DNA of 64,000 nt from Notospermus geniculatus (Eukaryota; Nemertea; Pilidiophora; Heteronemertea; Lineidae), in contig NMRB01000554.1 of NCBI GenBank assembly GCA_002633025.1, positions 84,575 through 148,574 of the forward strand, given 5' to 3'. Each line of letters begins with the position of its first letter. Positions within the stretch are counted from its first letter, which is position 1. A program made the translations under genes and the position numbers. The notes under the pieces were generated by a model, which searched no databases, was not told the DNA's origin, and saw only the letters and a list, made by a program, of their open reading frames with translations. Positions 51,801 through 61,869 of the stretch are shown piece after piece.

Positions 51801-54800
51801 TATCGGACGGTGGGCGTAAGAGTCCGTGCTATACCGCGTGAACTGTAGATATATCTTACCTGCATACACAAGCTCTGACGACCCCGTGGGACATGTTGAC
51901 CTGCCCCAGCGGGTGTAGACGGCGCCACCTGTAATCACCAAATGAAGGATTGAAAATACTCGGGAGGGGATGCGGATGCGGATGATTAATTTCTTGCGGC
52001 AGTGCCATTGGCCTGCAAGTGCTAGACTAAAATGCATTTTAGCTTTATTAAACAACTTTGAAAATATGGGCCTTGGATTCTGTCGCTGTGACAAGACAAT
52101 CCAATAGGAAGTCAGACATGCCCCAACCTTTCTCTAGCGAAAACGCTTTTTAAGGGAAATTTAAAATACTTTTTAGCCTTAAAACCCTTTGGAAAATATG
52201 AAAGTAAAGATGCGTTTTCGTCGGAGCGTTCTAAAATTAAAACAACTTCTAAAATATGATTTTTCCTAAAATCATTGTTTTATCTTTTTAAAATGTATTT
52301 TTTCGTTAAAACAGCTTTGAAAATATCGGCCATATCGTCTAGAAATGGCCGATTGTCATAAGTATTTATTTTACAACAAATATTTCTTACCGGTAGGGCT
52401 GTTCCTCGACGAACTGATGGTCCGCTTCTGTCTGCCTTTCCCAATGTCCTACATGTACAAAGGACGATGAATGATAAGACCCTAGGCCTACTCAGAAAGT
52501 CTACATGCGTATGAACAACAGGATATTCCATGTCGAAGTATTAAAAAAACGTCCTATACAGGGTGGCCCAAAAAAACGCAACTGCATACTTCTACAAAAC
52601 TATATCATGTAGTACCAAGAATATATAAGTACCAAGAATGTACAACTCAGTAATCAATCAAAAGGGTGGGCATTAAGTTACTTTTTCTGATAATAGAGGG
52701 CGTACGGTAATTATAGGCCTTCTAATTAAATAACCAATGTTTAGATTTAAGGGTTGTTGACTGAATTGCATTATTTAGAATAACGTCAATATTCTTATGT
52801 AAAGTTACAGGCATATTACTGACATACATTTTTTTATTTTATTTTGGTGAAACCATGGATTTGTTGTTTAGGTCAGAGTGCCCGACCCAGAAATCAAGTA
52901 CGATATCAATTTGTCGAAAATATGGTCCATTCAAAACTGCTCTGTAGCTCGGTTATTTCTGAGTGCATACAACTGCAGGAGGTGTCATTTTGTTCGTAAT
53001 GATCTTCCCTACACAATAATCCTTCATAAATTAAGATCCCTTAAGTTACATTGGTACCAGAGGCAAATTAGTAAACTCACTTTTGTCACATATTTGGAGT
53101 TGTACATTCTTGGTACTTATATATTCTTGGTAGCACCTATATCATTGGTACGTATGGATGGGGAATTTTCTTAGGAACAAAATGAGACCAAGATTGCCCG
53201 ATTTGCTTCAGTAGTTTTGATTCTAGAACCATTTTTGTGAAGCAAAGTCACACCCAGTTGATGACACCTGGGGATTCAAACTGTGACGTTGTTTTGAATG
53301 GCAGATCACATAAAGTCAGGTAAAAGGGTTCTAAGTGCTATGTACATGTAATAATGAATGGTGCAAATGAAAGTGTGTAGATGACCCAGTACGGGGTGCT
53401 GTTATTGCCCAGCCTCACTGTCTTTATCACAACCAGTGCAAGGAATTGATTGGCAAGTCATGCAGTCGGACTGCTGACTTTGCCTCACAAAAATGGCTCT
53501 AGAATCAAAACCACACAACCGAATTGGACAAAATTGGTCTCATTTTGTTTCTAAGAAGATTCTCCATCCATCCATACCAATTATGTGGTTGCTAGTTGCG
53601 AGGAAGTATGCGGTTGCGTTTTTTTGGGCCACCCTGTATACTTTTTAAAGTCCAACATCTCCTGGGGTATCAAATGAATATCATAAAACTGATGAGACCA
53701 AAAATTTCATCAACGTTGCATGTGTAAACGAGCATGCAAATTGTTGCAACTAACTACTGCAACCACAAATTTAGGATCAAGATCCTATTTTCTGGTGAAG
53801 TTGCAACAAGTTGCACGTCGCTGGCCAATGAGAATACAGCAAAGTTGCAAGTTGCTGCAACCTGCAACTTGTTGCAGTCTACCTGTGACCGTTTACACAT
53901 TGCAACATCCATGCAGTGCGATAAGTTGCAGCAGTTCGCAACAAGTTGCAGGAATTTTGGCGGGAATCCTTTGTTCGGCAGCCATTTTGGCTTTAGTAGA
54001 CGTCACATGATTTTTTGCTGTATTCTCATTGGCCAGCGACGTGCAACTTGTTGCAACTTCACCAGAAAGTAGGATTTCTGGACGCAAGGGCCCAACGCGC
54101 CGCGTAGCGGCCAACAGCGAAGCTAGCCAAAGACTTGTCACGGGTCATTCAATAGAACTGGACTCATAGGAAATATGCACCTAATGTCCAGATGGAATAT
54201 ACCGGACGGTTGGTTCACGTTTTTAGTGACTGTGAACGTAGATGGGTACATTATGTAGCGATACGCTGACAGATTTGCTGGGGACTTGCTCTGTGGATGT
54301 TGTAAAATGCGATTTTTGGAAGATTATTCTGATTTGCAACGTCATTTTTAATTAACATAAAAATATGTTGAGTAGCTGGGATATGTTTATAAACATTTAT
54401 TGAGCAGCCACCGTCATGACGTGGCCGGCTGGCGCATCGGTAGAGCGTCCAGCTCTGAATCCGGGGCGCCGGGTTCGAGCCTTGCGATAGGAATTTTTAT
54501 TTTTTTCACGTGTCAGTTTCTCTGTTTATTTTTTTTGCTGAAAACGTTTTCTCGCAGGATGAATATCTCCCCAGCCCTTCCATTTCCCTACAAATCTGCA
54601 TTTGCTAATAAATACTTATAACCACAGATCCCTGTCAGCTGCCCTGCATTCAGAGAGACTTTTCACTAAAGTCTCTCTGAATGCAGGGCAGCTGACTACC
54701 ATCCACATTCCCGCTCCCAGTCACCAAAAATATCAACACCACAACTAACGTTCAAGACTACTGGGGCCGGTTGCACAAAAGCATACTAGGCCTAGTATCA

Positions 54801-57013
54801 TTCTATGTTGGTTACCAAACTGACTACCAAGTTGGCACGGTTGCACAGAACTATACTATGTCTGGTATCATTGTAAACAACATACTATGTCTGGTAGGGT
54901 TCAGGAGTACTACTAAGTGCTGCCATCTATGTTACTGAGTTCTTTCCTGGCTTGAATATATTGTCATATCACATGCAGTGGCATGGAGTTGGTACGGTTG
55001 CACAAAACTATACCGGTACTATGTCTGGTATCATTCTAGACAATATCTTGGCTTACATGTATATAACAACAAAACAATGGATTGTCACACCCAGTGCACA
55101 TTGTGCTGTCAGGTGGAAGTCATTCAACTTGGTCTAGTACTTTACTATCCCACAAAGTATGTTACCAGGTAGTTGAGTGCCTAGCATGCTTTTGTGCAAC
55201 ACTCCTGGAAGACCCAACTAACTAGAATGCTACTAGGCAATTGGAATGCTACTATCTCCTAGTTGGCTTCTAACTTAGTATGCTTTTGTGCAACCGGCCC
55301 CTGGATCCTAAATTTGCAACAAGTTGCAGTAGTTATTTGCAACAAGTTGCATGCCCGTTTACACATGCAACTTTGATGAAATTTTTGGTCTCATCAGGTT
55401 TATGCAACAAGTTGCATATGAAAAGTTGCATGTGTAGACGGGTCTTTAGGATTAATCGAGCGACCACAGTGACTGGTCACTTGGTGCAACGATCTGCCGC
55501 AGACTAGGCGACAAATCCTGCAAATCTCCAGTTGCTCTAGCAATCGGAAGGGCAGTCTCGCGGAATGGGTCAATGTCGTCCTGGGTATACCTTACCCAGG
55601 ATTATCCTGGGTAATCATTTTCTTTACCCAGGATCATCCTGGGTAAACATAAGGATCCTTAACTTTACCCAGCTTGGGAGTTCGGGCCGAATGGTGCTGA
55701 TCGCTCCGAGGATGGAATTTGGTATTACCTGCTCCGGGGTTTGCAATAGGGAGACAAGACCAATCCCTACAACTTTTCAAAAGGGACCGATAATAAATTC
55801 TCAAGGAATTTAGGAGCGATAGGCCTACGTGGAACATGTATAATCCGTGTGCATTTCGTCATTGTCATGAATTTACTTTTTGCAAAACATGCAGTACGAT
55901 CATAACTCGAAAGGGCTGAAAATTACCGCTATACCTGCTACGGGGTGTGGAATAGGGAGAAAAGACCAATCCCTACAACTTTTCAAAAGGGACCGATAAT
56001 AAATTCTCAAGGACTTAGGAGCTGTAGGCCTAGTTCGAGGCCACCCTTCATTTCATGATTTTACGCTGCTAATATCAACCTCACTACACCACTCGGGAAC
56101 TCCAATCTGGGTAAAGTTAAGGATCCTTATGTTCTTTACCCAGGAGAAAAGGATTACCCAGGATGATCCTGGGTAAACATAAGGTATACCCAGGACGACA
56201 TTGACCCATTCGGCGGCAGTCTCCTACAAAATCGCACGAAAAATCGAATGTGTGCGCCATGCTTAAGCTAGGAATCCACTGCTGATTTCCTGCGTTGCGA
56301 CATGCTTTGCAACCTGCTCTCTGCGATTGAATACGATCGCATGGAACTGATCCCAGTCGCGGACCGGTTGCCGACTGAAATTGACCACATCTTCGCCATT
56401 GGTGGAAATAACGTCCAGCGACGGCGATCGAGGGCCCAGTTGCAAAGCAAGTCGCAACGCAAAATCAGCTTGAAAATCAATGGTGGATTCCTAGCTTTAG
56501 AGAGGCAGACATATTTTGCTGAGTTTGTTATCTGCAGGAATTCACGACCAAATTGGACATTTCAATATTGCACCTCCACCGTACTCTCAAGTGTGAAATA
56601 AATTCACTCATACCTACAAAATAATATAGTAGAGAGTTTTCGCAAAGCCCCCGAAACGACAACGCGAACCCCAAACCCATTGTTCGATGCCAGGAAGAGA
56701 GCACTCAACAAAAGGACACACGTTCGCGTTGGCGTTTCGGGAGCTTCGCGAAAACTCTGTAGTTTTCGCAAAGCTCCCAAAACGCCTCCCGAGATGCCTC
56801 TTCGTGGCATCGAACAATGGTTTCGGCGTTCGCGTTGGGGTTTCGGGGGCTTTACGAAAACTCCCTATTATGTGGCCACACAATACTCACACGTAATTGT
56901 ACGTCATCGTGCTCCTTCAGATGGATAGTGATCAGAGCCAACCAGCCGAATATCGCGAGGAACGCCCCTCCAATCAGCAGATTCTTGACGATTGCAACCT
57001 TCCTTGATGTCAT
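48548..57013 (-). CDS. Type II membrane protein with short-chain collagen C4-like ectodomain
   Basis: Five exons on the minus strand: 57013-56891, 51109-51049, 50590-50522, 50178-49937 and 48805-48548; 753 nt, 250 residues, phases 0,1,1,0 all consistent. Residues 10-32 form a hydrophobic helix after M-T-S-R-K-V, a likely signal anchor. Residues 48-51 are R-Q-K-R, a furin-type cleavage site. The rest is the Cys-rich module seen in proteins annotated short-chain collagen C4-like: Y-T-R-W-G-R-S-T-C-P, H-Y-T-H-T-G-G-G-A, H-D-S-D-V-K-C-A-V-C, M-I-P-G-T-K-E-C, F-V-C-V-D, C-G-S-L-P-C and L-T-C-V-V-C. No Gly-X-Y collagen repeats are present. Predicted to be cell-surface or shed; substrate or partner unknown. 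Exons 2-4 have a second, partial copy at 51319-52448. The link of exon 1 to exon 2 is inferred from phase and position only. Confidence 0.82.
48831..49217. mobile_element. Element D, copy 2, in intron 4
   Basis: Colinear with 13948-14327 (GATGGTTGGTACCA; ATGACGTTAGACCGATA) with inverted TCGCAAAC / GTTTGCGA-like ends. Confidence 0.8.
49398..49863. mobile_element. TIR element in intron 4 with tRNA-like insert
   Basis: TTGTCCCTAAAATAAGTTTC and complement bound a region with repeated CTGGAGA / TCTCCAG words. A tRNA-like sequence occupies 49627-49698. Confidence 0.82.
49627..49698 (+). pseudogene. tRNA-like segment
   Basis: GCTCGGTGGTGTGGTGGTTC and GGGTTCGAAACCC resemble the head of the SINE at 15389 (GTGGTGTAGTGGTTAG). 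Probably a SINE relic. Confidence 0.55.
49937..50178 (-). CDS. Collagen-C4-like gene exon 4
   Basis: 242 nt between CGCGACAG and GTAAGA. Encodes G-F-A-G-G-Q-H-Y-T-H-T-G-G-G-A-G-Y, then D-S-D-V-K-C-A-V-C-L-S-Q-R-P-S-M. Confidence 0.92.
50522..50590 (-). CDS. Collagen-C4-like gene exon 3
   Basis: 69 nt between GATTACAG and GTAAGA. Encodes G-A-V-Y-T-R-W-G-R-S-T-C-P-T-G-L-S-E-L-V-Y-A. Phase 1 to phase 1. Confidence 0.92.
51049..51109 (-). CDS. Collagen-C4-like gene exon 2
   Basis: 61 nt between ACATGTAG and GTAAGA. Encodes D-I-I-G-K-G-R-Q-K-R-T-I-S-S-S-R-N-S-P-I, the basic linker with a furin-type site. One codon longer than its duplicate. Confidence 0.82.
51319..51522 (-). pseudogene. Exon 4 duplicate, truncated
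   Basis: Same acceptor and frame as exon 4, but homology stops at D-S-D-V, losing the last 15 codons, the C-A-V-C motif and the donor. Confidence 0.88.
51860..51928 (-). CDS. Exon 3 duplicate
   Basis: Intact 69-nt copy with both splice sites; one difference (S-S-E-L for L-S-E-L). It could replace exon 3 without changing the frame. Confidence 0.8.
52391..52448 (-). CDS. Exon 2 duplicate
   Basis: Intact 58-nt copy with both splice sites, lacking one Ile codon; the R-Q-K-R site is kept. Use with exon 3 or its copy preserves the frame. Confidence 0.75.
52559..53636. mobile_element. Mariner-type element with TA target duplication, 1,078 bp
   Basis: CAGGGTGGCCCAAAAAAACG and its complement, between TA dinucleotides. 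Inner inverted arms include CTATATCATTGGTACGTATG-like sequence. No transposase frame recognised. Located in intron 1 of the collagen-C4-like gene. Confidence 0.9.
54421..54486 (+). pseudogene. tRNA-like segment
   Basis: TGGCGCATCGGTAGAGCG and CGGGTTCGAGCC fit A and B boxes with normal spacing. Anticodon-stem pairing is poor, so a functional tRNA is unlikely. Confidence 0.5.
54634..54696. repeat. Hairpin with 27-bp perfect arms
   Basis: GTCAGCTGCCCTGCATTCAG ... and complement around an 8-9 nt loop. Confidence 0.9.
54763..55302. mobile_element. Lattice element, GGGGCCGGTTGCACAAAAGC ends
   Basis: Interior repeats CTATACTATGTCTGGTATCA and GGTTGCACARAAC several times, partly in the other orientation. 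Nested in the GTTGCAAC element. Confidence 0.88.
55564..56210. mobile_element. Lattice element with ACCCAGGATNATCCTGGGT
   Basis: AATGGGTCAATGTCGTCCTG and complement form the ends; within them TTACCCAGGAT / ATCCTGGGTAA palindromes and an AAGGATCCTT core recur. The centre has a 90-100 bp direct repeat (55724-55815, 55928-56030; GGACCGATAATAAATTCTC). Confidence 0.9.
56266..56505. mobile_element. TIR element, AGCTAGGAATCCACTGCTGA ends
   Basis: Inverted ends of about 60 bp (GCGTTGCGAC / GTCGCAACGC) and GCGATCG words inside. Confidence 0.82.
56632..56872. mobile_element. Paired MITEs, AGTTTTCGCAAAGC ends
   Basis: Two adjoining segments, both with TTCGCAAAGC / GCTTCGCGAA and GTTCGATGCCA / TGGCATCGAAC inverted words. 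Ends 19 bp from the splice donor of the collagen-C4-like exon 1. Confidence 0.75.
56891..57013 (-). CDS. Collagen-C4-like gene exon 1 (signal anchor)
   Basis: ATG at 57013, donor GTGAGT after 56891, 41 codons. Encodes M-T-S-R-K-V-A-I-V-K-N and a hydrophobic stretch L-L-I-G-G-A-F-L-A-I-F-G-W-L-A-L-I-T-I, a type II signal anchor. Phase 0 fits exon 2. The association with the downstream exons is inferred from orientation and phase. Confidence 0.65.
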
Positions 57014-57664
57014 TGTGAAAAATACGCAGCAACTTGTTTCCCAAATGTGGCTTTTTGTGAAAAAAGAAGCGGTTCTTTGACGAAAAAGTGGACACAGAAC
57101 AACTCGTATAGGGATAACTGGACAGCACAGCGATTTTGAAGTTAAGTGAGGTTTTATCATCCATTACATGTATGTCCTGTACCGTATCAACATTATCATG
57201 ATTACTTAGTAATAACCTGAATAAAGCAAACTTGGCCATCGTCAGTACATCCGCCAGATCATACAATGATTCATTCGAATACAATAAAAAGCTGTTGACT
57301 ATCAGCAAAAGTGCTTATCTATTTTTGCTATCAGACAGTGTACTCAGCCTGTTCTCTGGAAGTTGTTGTGTTTCCTGGAACGAATAAGAACGCCTGCTGA
57401 TAAAGAACTTCATTGGTTACACATGTATTATTATCAGCCAATCAGAAATAGGTTAAAATGGTTTATCCCTCAAACGCACTGAGCCGTGACTTGATATTGC
57501 CCCAAAACCTGACTGGTGTAAGTCAAGGAAGACGTTTGACTCCATATCATTATTTAATCGGGGGAAATTCAGCGTCTTATTGATGTTTTCTATAGCTGCG
57601 CTTCCGTTACAGAAAAAGCCGGCATTTATCCGGGCTTATTCTGCTTCCATGTCCGTCTTTAATA

Positions 57665-57905
57665 AATCTGGTTCTCACAATGGTTAGAGCGTTGGGCTCG
57701 TGATCGGAAGGTTGCGGGTTCAATCCCTGGCTGTGCCACTCTGTATACTCTCAACTGGCCTGAAATGTCCATGTGTGCGCTTGATTGTAGCTGCCCTTGG
57801 TTTCTACAGAAAGGTTTCTCGATTTGGCTGGGTAATAATGTGAAGTGCCTTGACACTGAAATGTAAAAGGCACTATAAGCCCACACATTATCATTATTAT
57901 TATTA
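57665..57905 (+). mobile_element. tRNA-derived SINE, copy 2 (internally deleted)
   Basis: Head GGTTAGAGCGTTGGGCTCG and GCGGGTTCAATCCC; tail GTGAAGTGCCTTGACACTGA and GGCACTATAAGCCC with ATT repeats, as in 15389-15690. About 60 bp shorter in the middle. Confidence 0.9.
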
Positions 57906-57924
57906 TTGTCCTCTGAACGGGACA

Positions 57925-58197
57925 TAAATTAACTTTTTTATTTCTAATTTTTTTCAACAGACTTGGCACTGATGTGATCATGTGATTGACATTAAAGACT
58001 CTTTGCCAAAAAAATTGTTGAAATGTCTTGTCTTTTTCGTGATATCTCAAAATATCAAAATCTGTGGTTTTTGATATTTTGAGATATTGAATATTGTTTG
58101 GCTGTTATTGGCTGCCAGACATGATAACAAGATGGCTACGAAGTTTTCCTGGTGTTTCCATTATCGAATCAGCTGAAAATATTATGTGAAATCTGGA
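57925..58197. repeat. Dispersed repeat, matches interior of 32479-33393
   Basis: Colinear with 32668-32950 (GGCACTGATGTGATCA; GCCAGACATGATAACAAGAT), about 90 percent alike by eye, ending at CTGGAGGCT where MITE A begins. Confidence 0.88.
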
Positions 58198-58538
58198 GGC
58201 TTAGGTGTGATTTTTGGTATCGTGCAATTTTAGACCGAATTTTAACCACAGATGCACTGAAATGACTTGAGTATAAAATGTTACACCTAAAAATGTCCTT
58301 AGAAAGGTTTTTTCGAGGTATCTGTTGTATTTATTGAGGAAAATCCACAGCACTACTTGGCGCACTGTATAAACTTGGAGCGAAGCGGTCAAAAATTAGC
58401 ATAATTCATGCGCCGTGTGTAACGCACTTGCCTGCATTTTGGTTCAATAAGCCACCGCTAGGGCTTAGCCGTCTCCAGAGATTAGTGTAGCGACCGTCAA
58501 CTGCGGCCGAGCGTAACTAATCTCAGGGTACAAGATTG
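58198..58538. mobile_element. MITE family A, copy 2, left end missing
   Basis: Interior in inverse orientation to copy 1 followed by the same right terminal repeat (CCGTCTCCAGAGATTAGTGT ... ACAAGATTG). The left terminal repeat is absent. Confidence 0.88.
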
Positions 58539-58904
58539 CATCTAAGCAGGTGGGGTCAGTGGACAAACAAGATAATGATCCTCGATCGACTAGTTTGTAC
58601 TGGACTGTATGCACGGGGTATACAGCCTTCACTGAAAACCCAGAGTTTGTTGAGTGGTTGCTGAGATAACCGAGATTATCAAAATTTCGATAATTTGAGA
58701 ATTTTGATATTAGTAGACAGAGCTCACCTAAAAGCGTAGGAAAATGAAGTTTTGGAACTTTTAGCGTAAACTGGTTAGAATTTAAGCATGTCCTAAGTTA
58801 AGGAGTTCAGCATATACATGTATCAACATTTTGATATTCTGAAAATATGAATATCTCTACCCAGTTAACACAAAAAGTTCCAAAATTTTGTAAACCCATA
58901 TTCT

Positions 58905-59285
58905 CAGGTTAACTTTAACTAATGGCATCAAATTTCCTGAAAAACACGAAAATCACAAATTATCAAAATTTCGATCTCAGCAACCACTCGAGATATTTTG
59001 ATGAAACAAAGCCCAAAATCCTTAGGAAGTTCCACTCTATCAAAACTGCAACAAAAGTCACAAAATAATTCCACAATAAAAATATTAATTTTTAGGTTTT
59101 TTCTAATGAGGCATTACATAACCATGATACATGTATTCCCAAATTTTCAAAATTTGATGCAGAAATATGACCAAGAAGACAGACTTTCATGTGGTACAAA
59201 CCGTGTTAAAATTGGCCCAGTAGTATTTGAAATATTCAGGATATCATTGTGTAGATAAACTTATGTCAATGACTGTACACAACCT
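58905..59285. repeat. AT-rich dispersed repeat E, copy 2
   Basis: Counterpart of 16195-16600; see AAAATCCTTAGGAAG, TTTGATGCAGAAATATGACC and AGTAGTATTTGAA. Confidence 0.8.
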
Positions 59286-59698
59286 ATTGTTTTCTCTCAA
59301 ACTGACCAGGATAAAATATAATTTTCGTAACATTTGCGTGTGCAAACAGTTCGTGATTGATTTGACAAAGACCTGCGGAGCAAATCGACCTTGCCGTTAA
59401 AATGCTTGTGCATATTATGATCGATTGAGAATTATCTGCTTATTTTGACAGATCGAAAAATTCAAATATCTCACCTTAAGCGCCCTACGTGACATAAACA
59501 TAGATGATGAGTGTTTTTTTCGCGTGATCAGTCATTTAGATGACTTTTTTCGTGTTTAATAATCCAAGGTACAAATTGCCAGCGGTTGTTGGTTCACAAG
59601 GTGACCCTTATTTTCAAGGGTGTGGTATGTCTGGCAATATTTTCAGCTTTATCTCAGTTGTTGAAGGAGCATTACTTTTGTAGCCCTAGTCATATTCT
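59286..59698. other. Intergenic, nothing recognised
   Basis: No exon-like frame or repeat found. Confidence 0.4.
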
Positions 59699-59820
59699 AG
59701 GTCGCGTTCGGAAAGCTTCCCCGAGGAAGCTCGGGGAAGCGCGAGAGCGTTCGGAAAGGTATTTGGCAAGCAGCCAAGGCTTCCTCGAGCCTGGCTGAAG
59801 TGAGCGACTCGCCTGGTCGC
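59699..59820. repeat. Dispersed repeat C, copy 2
   Basis: Near-identical to 13469-13582. Confidence 0.85.
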
Positions 59821-59889
59821 TCAGTTGGGGAAACTCTCGGCATGCATTTCGTTTTCTTTCCAGGCCGGTAATTCACGATCGCAAATCGA

Positions 59890-60300
59890 CCAAGTGCTAT
59901 AACTCAGGAACGGCTTGACCCAGAGCGATCAAATTTGATATGTACCTCCTTCTACATGACCTTTACAAGCACGTCAAATTTCGGCCTGATTGAGGTTCCA
60001 ATATGGCCGCCAAGTGGCGTAACCCGAAAATCATCAAATGTGCTATAACTCAGGAATGACGTGACCCAGAGCAATCAAACTTGATATTTACCTCCTTCTA
60101 GATGACCTTTACAAGCACGTCAAATTTTGGCCTGATTGAGGTTCCAATATGGCCGCCAGGTGGCGTAACCCGAAAATCATCAAATGTGCTATAACTCAGG
60201 AACGACTTTACCCAGAGCACATGACCTTTATGTGCATGTGAAGTTTTGGCCCAATTGGACATCCAATATGGCCGCCAGGTGGCATAAACTGAAAATCATT
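59890..60300. repeat. Dispersed repeat F, tandem array of about 135-bp units
   Basis: Three units with GTGCTATAACTCAGGAA, CCTTTACAAGCACGTCAAAT and CCAATATGGCCGCCAGGTGG. Related single units occur at 26085 and 27400. Confidence 0.88.
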
Positions 60301-60746
60301 GAAGTCCTACAACTTGGGAATGACTTACCCAGATTGCTCATATAACTGATATACCTTTCCCTGTCATTACACTATTATGTCCAAACGGGTGAGCACATGG
60401 TCCATGGACCATTTCATATTTTTAATCAGGACGGTGTTCGGTCTACGGTAAATCTTGCAAATTGATTCATATCACATACGGAAAAAACATTAATATGATT
60501 ACAAGATTGAGATCGAATTTAATGTCATCGATTAAAGCCGAAGGCTTGGCTTATAATAATCAGCGTTTTTCTGTAATCCTCTGTGATTCGACGGCCGATG
60601 ATGGAGATGAAGTCGGATGTGGGGATGGTAGATCCCACTTAAAAGTTGTTTCACCTTCGTTTACAAGTCACGATTTTGACCGCATTTCCTCTTTCGTCTC
60701 TGCTGTTGGCATCCATTTACTCAGTCACTGATGGTATTATTTCAAC
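60301..60746. other. Upstream region of the lectin gene
   Basis: A 90-codon open frame at 60462-60731 has no family motif, so I do not call it. No TATA box or other promoter element stands out. Confidence 0.35.
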
Positions 60747-61761
60747 ATGCAGAAAATCGTGATGTACCTTATTATTAGATTACTGGTCCTCTCTGTAATG
60801 GACAAACCAGAAGGAGGCTTGGGCGTATTTGTTCAGAAGGACCTCGTCAGTGTGAACCACCAGGAATCCTGCACGACGTCTCACGAGTCCTGTCCCTCCA
60901 ATGAGGAATTCGGAAAATGTAACCTGACATGTGATGTCTGTCAAATATTGGACCTGATTGTGAACCCAACCCCACCGAAGAAAGATGGATGCAGAGTCCA
61001 AATATACAATCTTTACCCTGATGGTTGCAACGGCAAGGCTCGGACATATCTCAAAATTGAAATACAAGAGCTGAAGCTTGGGAAAGAGGACTGAGAATGA
61101 ATATTTACCATTAATGAATGAATATATTTTTGGAACAAAAATATTTTGTAGTATTGAATATTGCAACGTTTGGCTTGCCATACTGATGGTTGCAACGGCA
61201 AGGCTCGGACATATCTCAAAATTGAAATACAAGAGCTGAAGCTTGGGAAAGAGGACTGCATTACTGTGAGCGATATATTGCATCGTTCTCACATCAGTAC
61301 GTGCTGGGGCTTCTGGGTTAGCATGGGTGTAGATGCTGGGAAATTCAGGGTTTTCAGTAAAACATTTTGTGGGCATATCCGTCCTACGACATACCGAACG
61401 TTGACAAACGAACCTATCATAAAATTTATCCAGAAGAGCTCCCCAGGGAACAAAACACACCTGAAGAGAGCAATCAGAATTATGGAACTACCATATAGAA
61501 AGCCAGATGAAGAAGCAAACCCCGAATGCAGCTGCCCTTCAGGATTCGTCAAGAATAAGTGCGTGTGTTACGCGGCGTTTCGTCCGGCCCTTCGACCTCA
61601 AGAACGCATATTAAAAATAAATAAACACTTCACTTGGGTCATGGCGGCGGCGAGGTGCAGAGAGCTGGGGGCGAATCTTGTAAGCATAATGAACGAAGAT
61701 GAGTTGGCCGACCTTAAACAGTTCATTAGGTCTATCTGGGCGAAAATCTTCTACGGAAAAG
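60747..61761 (+). pseudogene. CUB plus C-type lectin mosaic gene, first exon (broken)
   Basis: Starts at an ATG followed by a hydrophobic leader (I-V-M-Y-L-I-I-R-L-L-V-L), a plausible secretion signal. A Cys-rich part (C-N-L-T-C-D-V-C) leads into a CUB-like segment with D-G-C-N-G-K, K-L-G-K-E-D-C and F-C-G-H. A C-type lectin-like domain follows: C-V-C-Y, W-V-M-A-A-A-R-C-R-E-L-G-A-N-L-V-S-I. It ends at donor GTAAGT (61762) in phase 1. A TGA at 61092-61094 interrupts the frame: 75 bp (61018-61092) are repeated at 61183-61257 with 90 foreign bases between; the 165-bp offset is a multiple of three, so the flanking frames agree. Likely secreted glycan-binding or immune-type lectin by family; broken here or misassembled. 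Confidence 0.75.
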
Positions 61762-61869
61762 GTAAGTTTAGGGTTTGCGTTAGGTCTACTGATAACGCCC
61801 ATTTACATAGATGATAAAAAAACAAAACTTGGTGCATCGGTTGTATTTGGTCTGGAAGCACGTAGTAGT

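Larger units (their letters stand above)
49972..53178. repeat. Tandem duplication of exons 2-4 and part of a mariner
   Basis: Copy B (49972-51318) and copy A (51319-53178) start at the same GACGTCC in exon 4 and both end within the mariner at CTTAGGA. Copy B lacks about 530 bp of the mariner. Sequence between units differs by scattered substitutions only. Confidence 0.88.
53685..55446. mobile_element. Lattice element with GTTGCAAC words
   Basis: The arm AACTGATGAGACCAAAAATT ... GTTGCATGTGTAAACG is inverted at 55340-55405. GTTGCAAC, TTGCAACAAGTTGCA and variants are scattered inside, also in an inner foldback at 53777-54087. Its left end may have been cut by the mariner. Confidence 0.88.

Noticed and set aside
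60462-60731. 90-codon frame upstream of the lectin gene
   Set aside because: No domain, signal peptide or repeat of protein type; chance ORF is as likely.
61093-61182. Intron between the two 75-bp repeats in the lectin gene
   Set aside because: No GT donor or AG acceptor placement leaves a single copy of the repeated coding segment in frame.
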